This document shows positions 12,901 to 26,509 of a DNA stretch of 64,000 nt, in pieces. The DNA comes from Mercenaria mercenaria (Eukaryota > Mollusca > Bivalvia > Venerida > Veneridae). A program made the translations under genes and the position numbers. The stretch is taken from positions 73,641,501 to 73,705,500 of the forward strand of contig NC_069367.1 of assembly GCF_021730395.1 (NCBI RefSeq), read 5' to 3'. Position 1 is the stretch's first letter, and each line of letters begins with the position of its first letter. Under the pieces are notes generated by a model. It was not told where the DNA came from. It did not search any database and worked only from the letters and a program-made list of their open reading frames with translations.

Positions 12901-15900
12901 AAGTTAAAATTCAATACATTGAATAGTTTGATAGTAGTGATCGGAAACAAAATACAAAGAGGACAGTTTGCCATTTTAAACTGAGTTTGTACATTGGAAC
13001 TTTGACCTAACAATCATGTTCATGGGACTCTGTACATCATTCTCATCGCCTCCTAATCATATGCAGAGTTTGAAGTAAATATTTAAACGGTTTTGAAGAT
13101 ATGCTCTGGACTCGAAATATAAAGATCTGACATCATTGGGCGGTAACTCGGTTCGCCTCGTTACTCGCCGATGCGTAGGTGCCTCGGGACGGATATTTCT
13201 ATCCCGACTTAGTTGACACATGACAGATATTATTATTTGGGATTATATTCAAACGATACAATTGTGTATTACATGTAATAAATGTTTTACTTCAAGATGA
13301 TATCCTCAAAGATGAACTTGAAATATAATGATTAACCGGTATCTTGAGATATACTACTTTATACTTAAAAGAAGAGAACTCAATTTTAGTCTGAATTTAG
13401 CCAATTATGGTCAAATAATATGATACAATGTATTTTTATATCCACTTACAAATTTAATGTTTTGGCAGTACTATATTAATTTGAAAATGTCTTAAAACAA
13501 TTTTATGAATTTCAACATTTACATGTTATCTAGTAAAATTTGAGTTTTTTACTTCTTCCACGATCTAATCTCTCTCATTTACTAAAGTGACTTTCTTAAC
13601 TTATTGAATGTAATTTATATTAGGAATATTAATTTGTTTCGTATTACTGAAATTGCAATATGGTTATAGAAGTACGTTGTTCTAATTTGCATAATAAATT
13701 AAACAATGATATGCAGTTTTGGAGTTTTATGATATTTGCCAATTTTCAAACATAGCAAACGAAAGTTGTGCTATAATTATGTGTTCTAACCGAAAACAAA
13801 TGTGTAACTTTCAATTAAGGGTCACAGATTGTTTACTTCTGTGTTAGGTTTTTTTTTCTCCATCATCTTCAGCCTTACCAACTAACATGATATTTTTAAG
13901 ATGTCACTAAACTGTGAGTTAAAAGTTAAAAGGGACTTGATTGTGTAAAATGAAAATACATTATCTAACATCTATAATATTGCTTTTAGTTATGTTGTCT
14001 TGTACTTATATCATTGATAATACTATGATCAATATATTGCACAAACGAATTGGATATAAGGAGGTAATGTAAATGGTACAGCGGTCGTATGCTGTTACCT
14101 ATGAATGTCTCAACTATAAAATTATGTAAATATAGAAAGCGTCAACCTGCTATTCATAATTCAGTGTAGATTTTCATGATATATTTCTTTAAAAACATTT
14201 ATTTAGTACAAAAATCTTTCAAAAAAATCTAATAAATGTGGTATTCGAAAGTAACCGTAAATGATAAATTATGAAGCCAAGTATTATGGCTGCTATTATA
14301 AGTTATCTCTTTTGGTGCAGTGAGTCTAAGTTTTTTGTGTTTAAATGTGTTACACTGGAACAGTGAATTATGACATAAAGGGCTTAATTAAAAGGTACAG
14401 TGGCCAGTCGGTTTGCAGACTGACTCGAGCTGAACTTACAGTCTGAGCAGGGCTTTCCGGATTTAGATTGTTCTTTCATAGAAGAATTTGAGAAGTACTA
14501 AGTGCTTAAATTTTGTATTCCAATTACGTGGATACATGGATAGGTTCAATTTGATTTGTAAAAATAAAGTAAGAGGGATGTTTAATACAGCATTTTCATT
14601 GGGAAACACTAATTCATGTTGCAGACATTCCGTGTAACATTTAAAATTTTTTACTAGGTAGGACGGACAAATGAATGTTAATTGTCTCCTTATTTTTCTT
14701 GACTTTTTCCTATTGATATGGATTTTATTGCTTGCCTTATAATGTAGTGTAAGATATCGAATACATCACAAAGCGGCATCGGTAATTATTAATTCTGTGT
14801 GTTGAAAGTTCATGTAATTTGAATTTGGTATCGTATATATATATATATATGTCTGTTACGGATGTAACAACAGGTCTAAAATGAGTTTACATGTTTAAAA
14901 CAAAGTTTCTTGTTAACTAAACATATTCATATTGCACTTGTCTGTTTCACAGTTTTTCATTTTTTAAGTTTTGAAGTGTTGTTGTTGGTGGTGATTCTGC
15001 TGTTACTAACTGTTCTGTTAAATACTTATTTGTGTTTCTTTTCTCTAATAATTTTTTTTCAAAGTGAGTGTTATTTCAAGAAAATGATATTGCAAATACA
15101 CTGCACCTTTTTCAGTTTCTAAGCAGCCAACTGATATACCATATATGAAAAACTAAGGCTGTCAGTAGTGTTATATGGTTCTGATGTTTCTATAAATTGG
15201 AATTTGCCAAGGGATCTCGAGCGAATGTCATGCGTTTCTGTGATACTGTGAATGCCAAATCTAAATGAACTGCATAAAGAAAATACGAACTTGAATAAAC
15301 ACCACTACAAAGATTTTCAGTTTTGTGCAAGGTAAATGTTTTGAATTTGACGGATGGCGGCCATTCGAATTATATTATATAAAATGCTTTCCCCAATGTA
15401 TGTCATCGGTGGGTTCTCTATTTACTGAAGTTAAAAAGAACTGGAAACTGCAAAAATACATTGTTATAACCTATTACCAAGTTCAGTTCCAAAAGCTTCT
15501 ACCGGATCTTGAGGTGGGCTGGGTTTAGTCACGAAGATTTATGCAGTGACAATGCAAGAACCCTCAAATTCAAATTAACCTCCCCATAATGACCATTTAA
15601 TTCATTTCTTGTGCCTTAGTCTTCCATCACCTCCGCCGTAAAAACACCCCAACACCAACCAACCGAGACATAACACCACTCCGCCACCCCTCTACACCCC
15701 TTGACACACATCCGAAAATGTTCTTTAAATTTTACTCATCTTCCTCCTTTATATATAACGTATATTGCCGCTTTGCGTGGAGCGACGTATTTTAATAACA
15801 AAACATATAAACAATAACATACTAGTAAAATATGGTGGCTGTCTTTCTGCCATTTCGTTCTTGTGACGTATGTAACGCAATAAACATTTGACAGCGTTCC

Positions 15901-16405
15901 CGAGGTAACTTTGATCATTGTTTATTCATAATTTTACCACCTAGCATCAAAGCGGAGCCTGGTTATCAGCGAGCTGAAAGAGTTAGCCCGAATGACCTGC
16001 TTAGAAGCCCTTTACGGTAACGTGAATGTCATTTTACACAGTGATGAATTTGGGGGAACATCGCCGGAAGTTAGCAATTGCGCATTTAGCGGCTATGAAG
16101 TAGTTTATCTACAGTGAGGAGAGAAACGTCATTCGACCGCTCAATTGATATATCGACTGGGTTAGGACATTGATATGTAAAAAACCTTGGTCGCTATTAT
16201 TATTTTCTCTAAATGCCTTGTCAAAAAACAATTTTTACCGAAACGATATTTCAGGGAAACTGTTGAACTATGATTTGTTAACATGTGATGGACCCCACTG
16301 GTGGCCGTGACTAGCTAGTAACATGTGTGATGTAGTAATATCTGTCGAGCGGTGAAAACTCAGGTATCGATCTAGAGTCATCTATGACCTATTTGTTTTC
16401 AGAAA
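9965..16405. other. Unassigned DNA with simple repeats
   Basis: No exon or known repeat was recognised in 6.4 kb. It contains an 18-base poly-C run at 12344-12361 followed by more C-rich sequence, and a (TA)n run at about 14833-14850. Open frames are at most about 80 codons and AT-rich. Confidence 0.45.
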
Positions 16406-16409
16406 AATA

Positions 16410-16585
16410 TATCTCGACGCTCGATATGGCATCATTATCTCTGGCGCTCAGAATCGTATCTCGAGTGCACATCTTTTTTCGATCGCACGACAGTTTACTG
16501 GAGAGCAACGACATATTTTCTCGAGCGCGCGAAATCTTATCTCGTGCGCACGACATATTATGTTCGACGTGCCTCGAGATAACTT
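16410..16585. repeat. Minisatellite, ~21-bp unit
   Basis: Seven or so imperfect units of the form TATCTCGAGCGCACGACATA follow each other. The 67-codon plus-strand frame across it is a by-product of the unit length being near a multiple of three. Confidence 0.7.
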
Positions 16586-16589
16586 AATT

Positions 16590-18150
16590 CTAAATAATGT
16601 GTCCTAACAAACCACCATATAAAAAGACATGAAAGTATTTTAACTTATACTAAGGGTTTCGTTTTTGTTCAGAACCCATATGCATCTACATACGAGGGGT
16701 TGCAGACACGCGAATTTCCGATTACCTGAACAGAACTCCGTAGTAAGGACCTTAAATAATTTCTTGTTCTGTCGCGATACCGCGTCGAGGCTCAACCTGT
16801 CAATTATTCAATCATTAACGTATGTATAGTTGTAGCACCCATTGAAAAGCAAAACATGTAGTTCCAGAACAGTATGACATTTTAAAAAAGATTTAAACGA
16901 TTTAACGGTGGTGCGACAATTAACGGGGCCAAACTTTATTCTTCGTTTATATTTTTTATTAGAGCGTATCTCAATTTGGTTTGTCTAGAATCCCGGATGT
17001 GCAGCCAAGATAGAGTTATTTGAGCAATTAATATATAAATTTTAAATACATTCAATTTGCCTAAACATAAATCTGGAATGGAAGTGTCTTGCACTATCTC
17101 CCGCAACATTTTGAACAGTTTCTGGAGGGATATCAGTGGCGACTATAAATAAGCTTGCAACAAGAAACAGAGTAACCGACAAAACCATATTATTCAGTGT
17201 TGAAATCATCTATGATTCACAATATTTCAGCCCAGTACCGCACCCCTCCCCGCCCCCTCCCCAATCCTCTCCTGCAGGTATTGACAACAATGCCTAAAAA
17301 TTAAGTAACATTCATTGAATAAACAAAGGACAAGAAAGTTAAAGTGAATAAAGAAAATTCATAAACTTTATACTTTTTAATTACATGATTTTCCTGGAAT
17401 TATCGAAATAATAGTGTGAGTTATCTGAGTATATTGACAGTGAAAAATATCAAATGTCCCCCCCCACCCCCCCCCCCCTACAAGAAGTTCTAATGGTCGG
17501 CCCATTATCACGATTGGTTTCACAAAGCTAACCTATACATGTTTAAATAATTATTATTTGAAACAGAGAACAGTCGTGCACAGCTGATCTAAAATCCAGA
17601 TATTTTTTTATACATCTTGATTGCGCCAGTGACTTAATAAGTGGAAAGATAATGTATAGGCTACTAGGCCGCTAGACTGATAGGCTGCTAAACTTCACGA
17701 CGCACATGGGTGACTGGAATGAAAAAACTTGGGTGTCGGTAAAGGAATATTCATAAAACGGGGCATGTTTTTGAATGATTTTTAATCTGATGAGAAGGAA
17801 AAACAGCCCGGCTTTACACATAAATGGTAATTATATTGTACCCTAAATAAAAATATTCTACATTTTAAGGTAGGTTGAAGGTGAAAGGATAACCCTAGAG
17901 GTCCAAGGAGATGAAAATATGGAAATCAAACTACAAGCAAAAAGATGAAAAATCAGTTTTAGATCTAACCTGAACAAGTTAGACCTGGTTCGTGCATCTG
18001 TGTCATCAATATACCCTTTCTACATATGATCTGCACTTGTATGGATCATAGACATACTGTTCTATATCAATTTTGCGGAATACTGGATACAATATGGGAA
18101 GGGGGGGTAAAGACATATGATTAAAAATTATGGAGGAATGTTGAGTCAAA
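16590..18150. other. Unassigned DNA
   Basis: No gene recognised. Poly-C rich runs lie at about 17457-17479. CTCCCC-rich sequence lies at 17240-17275. Confidence 0.4.
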
Positions 18151-18640
18151 ACAGACATTAATTTTTATAATACTTGGGACGGTTTTCAACCCCCAGTTGA
18201 ATGCCTGTGACGGTATATATAGATGTTATATCATAAAATAGGTATAGGTCCTTGTTTTCGAATAATATCAAGTTTGAGTATTTGACATACCCATAAAGGT
18301 CATGGCAGGTCCTATAAGGTCAACTGATAGTGTTGAAACTTAGACGAAATACGTCAAATTTGATCATGGTCTGTACGGCTTTAAGACCAGTTTGAACCCA
18401 TGTGACAATGACATAGTACATATATTATAATGCTCGTGTAGGTATAGGTCCTAGCTAAGATTGAGGACCCAGTTCAGGTACATAGTGTTGACGGCAGAGT
18501 CAGGGCAGGTAGTAGAAGGTTCACCAAGCAGTGTTCGAACTTTGAAAAATCTGGCCTTATTTTGACAACGTCGGATAGGTTTTCGATAAAGGTCTGGCTA
18601 TCGATTGTGCCATGTACGAGTTCTCGGATAGACGTGGGTT
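18150..18640 (+). repeat. Diverged ~200-bp tandem repeat, about 2.3 copies
   Basis: GGTATAGGTCCT occurs at 18241 and 18441. Flanking words also recur at this spacing: GACATAC/GGCAGAGT, then GTCATGGCAGGT/GTCAGGGCAGGT, AAGGTCA and GTGTTGAAACTT/GTGTTCGAACTT. The unit resembles the AAGGTCA-bearing tandem cores seen after 34 kb but is far more diverged. Confidence 0.6.
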
Positions 18641-18644
18641 TTGG

Positions 18645-19540
18645 GGGGAGTTCGAGTCTATCATACTGGGTACCTACCTTACCATATATGGATATGGTTG
18701 GAGATGTCTAAGCTATTTACAAGTCAATTGATGCCATCAGAGCTCAGGAAGGTATCAGAAATTTACCCAAACTTGTTATATGCAGTAGGGTGCAGACTCA
18801 AGACTAGATGGCAAGGCAGGGGGAGCCGAGTGAATGTTCAATGGTGTTGTTGGACTTAGTGAAGATTGTATTCGTTTTCAGGACTGCCTTGACTGCTGTG
18901 AATAAATTCATTATTTGGAATATTACCGAACTTTGTCCTATGACTTTGACCCTAGCCGATCAGGGTTCGAACCTGACTTGACCTGCTTCCTCCCCGGCGG
19001 GAAGGTACTGGCTCTGCTCTTTGAATTTATTAAAATCAGACATAAAGTTATGAAGATATAGCTTCTCTGACAAGGCCACCCTATATTTAGTATATGAAGA
19101 ATTTGCATATTTTCAACAAAATGGTACCACTTTTAGATGGTCCCCCCGACGAAACCTTTTGGCGGTAAAAAACTATAAAATTATCATATACTGTTTAGAC
19201 CATGTTTAGATTTATTTTATAAATGATATCTCTTAAAATATCTTGTGTTTGAAATTTAAATTTATGTGAGTAATGGAAAAACACGTTACTTTTTCGTATG
19301 GAAAGTACAGAAATACAGCTTTTACCTAAATTACGTACATACGGACGATACAAGATGTGTCCTTTTTTGTCACAAACGTTCTGATATTAAATAGCGATAA
19401 GTATCTGAAAATCTTGATATGCTAGATAAATGTCGAAAATTTATTTTTGTTATATATGTTACAGTCGGATTTATGTGTTCAGCCAGCCAGAGGAATGTCA
19501 TTAGAAACTTGTGTTCGGTGTATTAATAAATAAACCAAGA
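18645..19540. other. Unassigned DNA
   Basis: No gene recognised. GGGTTCGAACCTGAC near 18963 is a tRNA-type B-box word without a clear A box at the right distance. Confidence 0.4.
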
Positions 19541-19544
19541 TGAA

Positions 19545-19815
19545 TTATATCGATCAAATTGTCACAGATAATACAATCCCTAAGAGACGTGCGACAATGC
19601 GACAATGCGAGGTTTTACTAATTCTCGCAACTATGTCTATTGGATTTCAATTTCACGATGCGAGGTTTAAAAAGGACAAGCGACAATTAAGACGATATTG
19701 TCGCCCTCTTAACCTCGCGAGGATTGTTAAATCTCGCATGTAAGTATGTTTTCGGACAAGGCGACAACGCGATAATTATCGCGTTGTCGCGTGTTGGCGA
19801 GGCGACAATTTAAGT
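19545..19815. repeat. GCGACAAT-rich repeat with a perfect 30-bp palindrome
   Basis: GCGACAAT, GCGAGGTT and their complements recur through the stretch. At 19761-19790 there is a perfect 30-bp palindrome: GCGACAACGCGATAA followed by its exact complement. Non-coding and probably related to the foldback element at 7.7 kb. Confidence 0.7.
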
Positions 19816-19829
19816 GGCACGAACAGGAT

Positions 19830-20004
19830 TCCGTAATATTCGAATTAAGAAAGAAATCCGCCTCGATTTGGAAATGTGGTTAACATTTTAACGGGATATC
19901 TGTCTTCCATGACCGTTACTGGGTCACAAACGAGGACGTTTAACTGTTTACAGATTCCGCGGGCGGCACAGGTTTCGATATTTACTTTGGAGGTCAATGG
20001 TCAC
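19830..20004 (+). mobile_element. DIRS-like retroelement, left fragment
   Basis: Fossil tyrosine-recombinase retroelement. This fragment covers the end of the reverse transcriptase region and the start of RNase H (a FTDSAGG-type motif is visible). It is separated from its right fragment at 23404 by the inserted element at 20005-23398. The copy is broken, with several breaks over the two fragments together, and is older than the element sitting in it. Confidence 0.75.
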
Positions 20005-20427
20005 GGTGAGGATGCGTACACCGGATATTGCCATTAAACGATAAGGTATTTTCCGAAAACGTGATTATTTTTCGTCAACAAGGTAAGTAAAACCCTGATT
20101 TACTATTGTATTATACTACTACAGAAGAAAAGAGTATTACTTTTCATAACTAGAGACTGTGTAAATGCTGTTACAAGCGTAAAATGAGTCAATCTAAAGT
20201 AGAAATGATAAAATTTATGATAAAATGACAAGTTTATCATTTGATAAATGCATGCCGTAAACACATTTGTCCCGATACCATAACCTATTTGCATTGAGGG
20301 GAAAATCTGAATCGAACGATTTATTTAGTTACATACAAAGAAAAAATGTGCAAAATTTCAGCTTTGTACATGTTCAAATCACGGAGAAATCAGTGATAAA
20401 TGAGCGTCGGTGGTGTACTGTGTATTG
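20005..20427 (+). repeat. Left inverted arm of the 3.4-kb element
   Basis: It pairs with about 22990-23398 on the opposite strand. Conserved words include CGATAAGGTATTTTCC, TCGTCAACAAGGTAAGTAAA and AGCGTCGGTGGTGTACTGTG. The inner end contains short TGTACTGTGTATTG repeats that differ in number between the arms. Confidence 0.8.
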
Positions 20428-22989
20428 AGTTTTCAAAGTAATATTTGTACTGTGTATTGCAGTTTGGTGTACTGAATATTGATATTGAAAAACGTGCATA
20501 TTTTCAGCATTTATGGTCATTAGATAGACAAAGCATGTAGTTCCATTGGCCCAAATGATGGAATTCTTTTTCTGCTTGCAGATGGCATTAGACTTCACAG
20601 CGAAAATAACAAGCACCAGTTTGAACACTGATATTACAACTTACAATTACAGCGGCATGCCAATCGTCACTCCGAGAAACTGTCTAAAGACTAGCTATTG
20701 CAGATAAAAGGCACAGCCACAAGTTCAACCGTGATGTTTTATAATAATGTAACACAGGATATGATGACGATAAGAGTGGAAAAGGTCTCTCCTTATAAGA
20801 AGAGCAAACATGAAAATATGTTATCCTTTCACCTTCATACTACAAAGAGACATAAACCTTGGTCAATAGACGACCTTAATCGATAATGGTGTCTATAGTT
20901 CAAAGGTCAACGTCATAAGGGCTTTGAGTTATTAAAGTGGTTTCTCCTTAACCTTAGACTCATTTGACGTAGAACCCTCGAACTAGTTTCACTTAAAATT
21001 TTCTTAAAATAATATAGTCAAAGCTATTTTATTATTCTAAATGCATTGTTCTGAAAGGTAATTAGCTCACCAGTTTCTTCATACAAAACACAATGGGTGT
21101 CATATGCACTTAGCAATTTGTTTTAGAAGTAGGAGGAAACAGTGCCATGTGTTATCTTGCACACTTCATTTGCAAGATATATGTCATTTCTATGCAAACA
21201 GTTTGTTATCATTATTATGTGATCAACTTCCCCATTAACCAAAATAGTACATTTGTTTTCAAGGTCAACTTCAAACTACAACAAACGACCGGAAACTGAC
21301 TTGAAGATCATTCCGATTTTTTCATGTATTCAAACTGTTGAATGTAAAATGTTTATGACCTTTGGTTTTAACATATTTATTCCCAACAATATACTTAACT
21401 ATATTTATATACTAACATTACAAGTACAGTTGGTGGAAAGGATTGGAAAGAAAGACAGATCTTACAGAGTTCTTCTACTATCTTATCATGATCTTTGCTA
21501 TTTCATGAATTTGTGTTTAGGTTTCAAGTGTGTTTAATAAATATTACAATGTACATGACTATTTGTTCTTTATCAAAGTAAAACATGGCTTTTACAATAT
21601 TGCTTGTCAAATAATGTTTGGTAAAATAAATATGTCACAACAGAACCTATTTCAGTATCAATGCCCACTCTTATGTGAACTCTATCCTAATGTACACTCA
21701 TCACATTTATGCAGTAACTAGCTACTTCTTATAATTTCAATAAGTATTTGTCTGTTTGCTTTTCTCTTTCCTCTTAATTTAGCGTCAGAAATGCGGTCTC
21801 TGTTATGCAAGCAGTTGTATAATTGTAAAATCATTGGGAGAGTTATAAGCCTGCTCTTCAAAACAACTTGCAGTCTTCACTATACCTCATATTAACCAAG
21901 TTGTCGATGAAAACATTTTGCGACGTCAAAAAATATAGGAAACTATAAAATCACTTAAAGAAAACGTTTCTTGGCAAACAAACTAATTAAAGCTATTTAT
22001 TAATTCATCTATTTTGTCATTCTTTCATCGACTGTGTAACAATATTCTCCGAACACCTTGTCTGTCCATGAAATTGCACTCTGTGTAATATTGAAAGTTT
22101 CAAGTACACCGCCGTGCCTGTGTCTCTAGATTATATTTTTGTACTGGTAGCATTGTGTAAATGTTAAGCTAGATGGCGTGGTAGGTAGCATACATTTCCA
22201 CTACCGTCAGTGAACAGGCTCCTCACCATTTGCCCAAATCAAAGGTTTCTTTCTGTTCTGTTGCAAATTGGTCCCTTTTGTAACTGGGTTCCTTTTTAAA
22301 ACATGTATGTTAATATTTTCTGAATTGACAGTATTTTTTCTGCTTTTTTTTCTCTGCATACGTCTGATGCTATTCTGTAATTTACTTTTTTTGCGGTTTT
22401 GGTCGTTAACACACGAACATATTCTCGTCATGTTGGTGGTGTTCAACAAAGTGAAATACAATGGCCTTAAATTCGTTCGTCGAGCCAGTCATAAACACAC
22501 ATACACAAGCTAAATCTGCAACGAAAAAAAAATCACAATATAATATTTATTAGTAGGACCGGGCTGTCTGCAAGATATTGAGAGTAAGTCTAAGTGGCGT
22601 CCCAATACAAAATTTTAAATGATACATGTACCTTTAACTGTTTTTGAGATAATTCATTTAATATCAACTTAAACAATGCTCAATGGAAGAACAGAATATA
22701 TCTATACATTTAAAACTGGTAAGCATAACAAAAAATATTGCCCACTGTTTCACTATGGTGACTGAGTTACGTTTAGAGCTTATTACATGAATTACAACAG
22801 AGTAAACGCTATAAATATCAATGTAAAACACCACGTATCTTCAGGACTAAACAAAATACTGTTTTGTACTTTGAAAAGGAAATGATAATGTACATTTTGT
22901 AAGATTCATTCTACAAAACTCGGCGATAATGTAAACAATACACAGTACAGTAAAATTTGATACAGGTCAATACACGGTACATATATTTG

Positions 22990-23398
22990 CAATACACAGT
23001 ACACCACCGACGCTCATTTATTATCGATTTCTCTGTCATTTGAACATTTACAAAGCTGTTTTCTTTGTATGTAACTAAATAAATCATACGATTCAGAATT
23101 TTTATCATAAGACAATAAGTGACGATATCGGGAGAGATGTGTCCCCGACCTGCAATTATCAGATGATAAAGTTGTCATTTTATCACAAATTTTACCGTTC
23201 CTTCATAAGATTGACTCGTTTTACGCTTGTGAGAGCATATACACAGCATGTAGTTATTAAAAGTAATGCTCTTTTCTTCTGTAGTAGTATAATACAATAG
23301 TAAATCAGGGTTTTACTTACCTTGTTGACGAAAAATAATCACGTTTCCGGAAAATACCTTATCGTTTAATGGCAATATCCGGTGTACGCATCCTCACC
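22990..23398 (-). repeat. Right inverted arm of the 3.4-kb element
   Basis: Reverse complement of the left arm. The outermost part is nearly identical and the middle (around 23040-23200) has drifted considerably. The arms are therefore not a recent inverted duplication. Confidence 0.8.
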
Positions 23399-23403
23399 GT
23401 GAC

Positions 23404-24330
23404 GGTGTAACGCTAAATGGCCTGAAGCATGGTACACTGTTGAGTTTACTTCAGACATTACTGTCCTGGAATTATTTCCTATTGTTGTTTTATTGTTTAT
23501 TTGGGGTTCAGATCTAGAAAACAAGAAATTAAAGTTCAGTTGCGATAATATTGCAGTGGTTTACATTCTGAACAAGTTAACTTCAAAGTCAGACCTTGTC
23601 ATGTGTTTGGTTAGATTTCTAACATTAAGATGTTTACAGCTCAATATCCTTATAAAGTCTAACCACGTTCAAGGTCGTTTAAATAGCGTCTGTGACGCAT
23701 TATCTCGATTTCAGCTGGAAAAGTTCTGGCAGATAGCCGGGTACCAGCTTTTCTCTGGGACATCTTCAATTTAGAGCCGGGCAGCTATTACGGTCTGGAA
23801 AAGCCGCTAATTCTCCCACATCTTATCAATTCGCATTTAGAGCTTTTCAACAAATTCAGGCAGTCTTACGACTGAAATGAGTTATGGCCAGCTCTAATTA
23901 AACACATGATTATTATCATGGCCCATTGTTTCGAAAAGGGCCTGTCCCCAAGGAGCATTTCAATATATATTTCTGGGTTAAACTATTAACACAAATTATT
24001 AGGTTTTTATGACATTACTAACAAGTGTACAGTGAAGAAGGTCTTAGAGGGCTGTCACTGAAATCGCAATTCTAAAGACAATAGGGCACCTTTAACATGG
24101 AGCGTATTAATTGACGTATGTTCCGCATTACCACACATCACGATAAGTCATTACGAGTACCTACAATTTTCCGCTTTATTCTTATTTGCATATTATGGCT
24201 TATTCAGAGTTAGTGAACTAGTTGCACTAAGGCTGGGCAAAGGCAGTCAAATACAGCTGAAAGACGTATTTTGTACAAAAAATGATACACACCTTATAAC
24301 AAAACTTCAGTTTCAAAACTAATTAGCGTG
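23404..24330 (+). mobile_element. DIRS-like retroelement, right fragment
   Basis: Continuation of the fossil DIRS-like element. It includes the rest of RNase H (CDNIAVVYILNKLTSKS and a HVQGRLNSVCDALSRF segment are typical of the family), followed by sequence resembling the start and middle of the tyrosine recombinase (an AYYGLFRVSELVA segment). The right boundary is uncertain and could reach about 24.5 kb. No terminal repeats were identified. Broken, with several breaks. Confidence 0.75.
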
Positions 24331-24334
24331 GAAA

Positions 24335-26505
24335 ACCTATTAGCATTAAGTTACCACGGGTCTTGTTGATGTTTGTTTCTGCGCAGAATTTTGGGGGACA
24401 AATTTGGTAAAAATTTATTCTGGCGGAAAATTCTGTCAGGCGAGGGTCGAGCAAACCAGTCTTACAAAACACGCCGTGTTTGCTCAGTGATCGACGTTTG
24501 GGCTCCGGCTTCATTCCCTCGGTCATGGGTCAAAGGCTGCTGGTTTCCTTTATTGTAACTGTATTTAATCGAGTTGACTTAATCAAGTAATATGTTGCGT
24601 TTGATCAGTTTCCATGTTGCGTTTCTATGTTTTGTCCATAAGGTGCTGGCAATCCTAGCTTGCTTGTACTGTTACGCTTGCCAAATGGCGTGCCTGGATT
24701 TTGTACTTAGGCGTCGCCGTATTCGTAACAGTGTTGCCATTTGCTAAATGAATCCGCAACAGTATTCGCTTTTAGCTTAGTTAATTTACAGTAATTCGTT
24801 GTAGGCTTGTTCTTCTCTCGGCCGATAGGATTTCTCTTCAGTTGACAGTTGCTTCGGCATTCCCTGTCATCTGTTAAGTGGCCAATATCTCCCATACTAC
24901 TTTGAATAATCATGGCAGCTTGCTACTAAGTATTCATAAAATATGACTGTACATGTATGTGTATTGTTATTTAGCCTTGGCTAATAAGGACCGTAATAAA
25001 TTATTGAACTCCCAGAATTTTGGTTTTGTGTTATGTCAACTTTTGACACAGAGGTATCACTTTGGTGTCTGTCCGTCTGTTCATATATAAAGATCTGTCA
25101 TTAATATATAAAGGGATTGACGTCAGTCTTGAAATAATTAAAGCTCTTGTCACAGATTATGTTGTCGCCATGGCGTCAACGTCCAATCAAATATCAAATC
25201 CTGCCGGCGGCTGTTGTCCATATGTCATGTGTCTCTCATCCGGTTTTCGGAATGATAAAATAATACAAATTATTCTATTCATAAATAATTTCATTTATTT
25301 TTCTCAGAAAACCCGTTTCTGCTGCGTTGATATGCATTTGGTTCAGGAGCGTACCTGGATGGTTTTGGACTGTACGCTAGATATGAGCAGCATAGTTAAG
25401 AACCAAGCAGCGATGCTGCGAGTATGGAGTAGGTGAGGGAGGGGGGTTTCCATCTCCCAGCAAATTAAGATTTGGGGGGGCCTCCCCTTGAAAATGTTGA
25501 ACGTTTTACTGCAAGAGATGCGTTCTCTTGCTATATTCCAGTGTTAATATATTTTGTTTGTCACATTTATACTACATATTACGAAGGGAATCATTTAAAA
25601 TCATAGTTTAGCACACCGCTCATGCTTAATGACAGGGATCGTGACATTGTCTAAACGCAAAAACTGCAACTCGAGCAGCCCCGGATATTTTGAGGAATAC
25701 AACCATTTTTCTTATACTTTATTTACAATTAAGAGTCCTAATTAACTTGACCATGAAATTGTGTGCTTCAAGCACGGCAGAGACTTAGAACGTTGAAGAA
25801 TCAGAGTTCTGTGAATTGCTGTACACAATATACCCCCTGTTTTCGTACACTAGACATCAATAGTAACAGCAGATATATGGATATGTTTCAAAATATTTGC
25901 GTGACTGAAACACTGTGTCATTTTATGATGTATTTTATTGTACAACTGCCAAGACCCGCGCACGCTAAAGGGACCGAACACTACGGCAGTTTGGGTAACT
26001 GCATCTAACTGCTACACATGTGAAAAAAATCGCATATTCAAACCGTGTGCTAAGCTGTCATTATCATTATTTATTCATTTATTATTTATTTAATATCCTC
26101 CACAACGTCAAGATTGCATAGGCAATGAATGGAACGTTACCTCGCACATTAGTTTTTTTTTGTTGTAATCGTATTTGAAATCTTCGTCAGTGTTTAATTT
26201 AAAGCATTGCGTCTACATCAGCATTTTGGCAGGTTTTTGATAAATGTATCTACCCACAAATTGCAAATGTTTCAAGTTTTCTCACGCGAAACTTAACATT
26301 TTTTCTAGTCAGATTAAACAACATCTAATTTTGGCAAAGGCAAATTCAAACTGCGTGAATCGCTAAATAGTATTTCTGTATTCAGATCTGGATATAGATT
26401 GATAAATTTTATTGCAACCATTAATAAAGTTTTCGATATCACGTTAGCAATGTTATATTTAGTGTAACGTTTTTCTTACTCGAGATAACGGATGACTATC
26501 ATTTT
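24335..26505. other. Unassigned DNA
   Basis: The first 200 bases may be decayed retroelement sequence. No host exon recognised. A 124-codon plus-strand frame (25062-25436) has no family resemblance or splice context and was left out. Confidence 0.4.
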
Positions 26506-26509
26506 TATT

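Larger units (their letters stand above)
20005..23398. mobile_element. 3.4-kb DNA element with long inverted ends, nested in the DIRS-like element
   Basis: Termini read GGTGAGGATGCGTACACCGG at the left and its complement at the right. The inverted arms run about 420-465 bp with good identity at the outer 150 bp and lower identity inside. The element splits the RNase H region of a DIRS-like retroelement, and the flanks continue that region on both sides. Flanking GTCAC (20000-20004) and GTGAC (23399-23403) could be a 5-bp target duplication with one mismatch. The interior holds only short frames (84-94 codons) without recognised domains, so this is either non-autonomous or has a spliced or decayed transposase. 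Superfamily not assigned. Confidence 0.75.

Noticed and set aside
20374-22461. Two minus-strand frames inside the 3.4-kb element, each with an IWANG word
   Set aside because: The similarity (KNSIIWANGTT and KKPLIWANGEE) is too short to claim a shared domain or a transposase.
25062-25436. 124-codon plus-strand open frame
   Set aside because: No recognised motif; surrounded by non-coding DNA and no matching exons.
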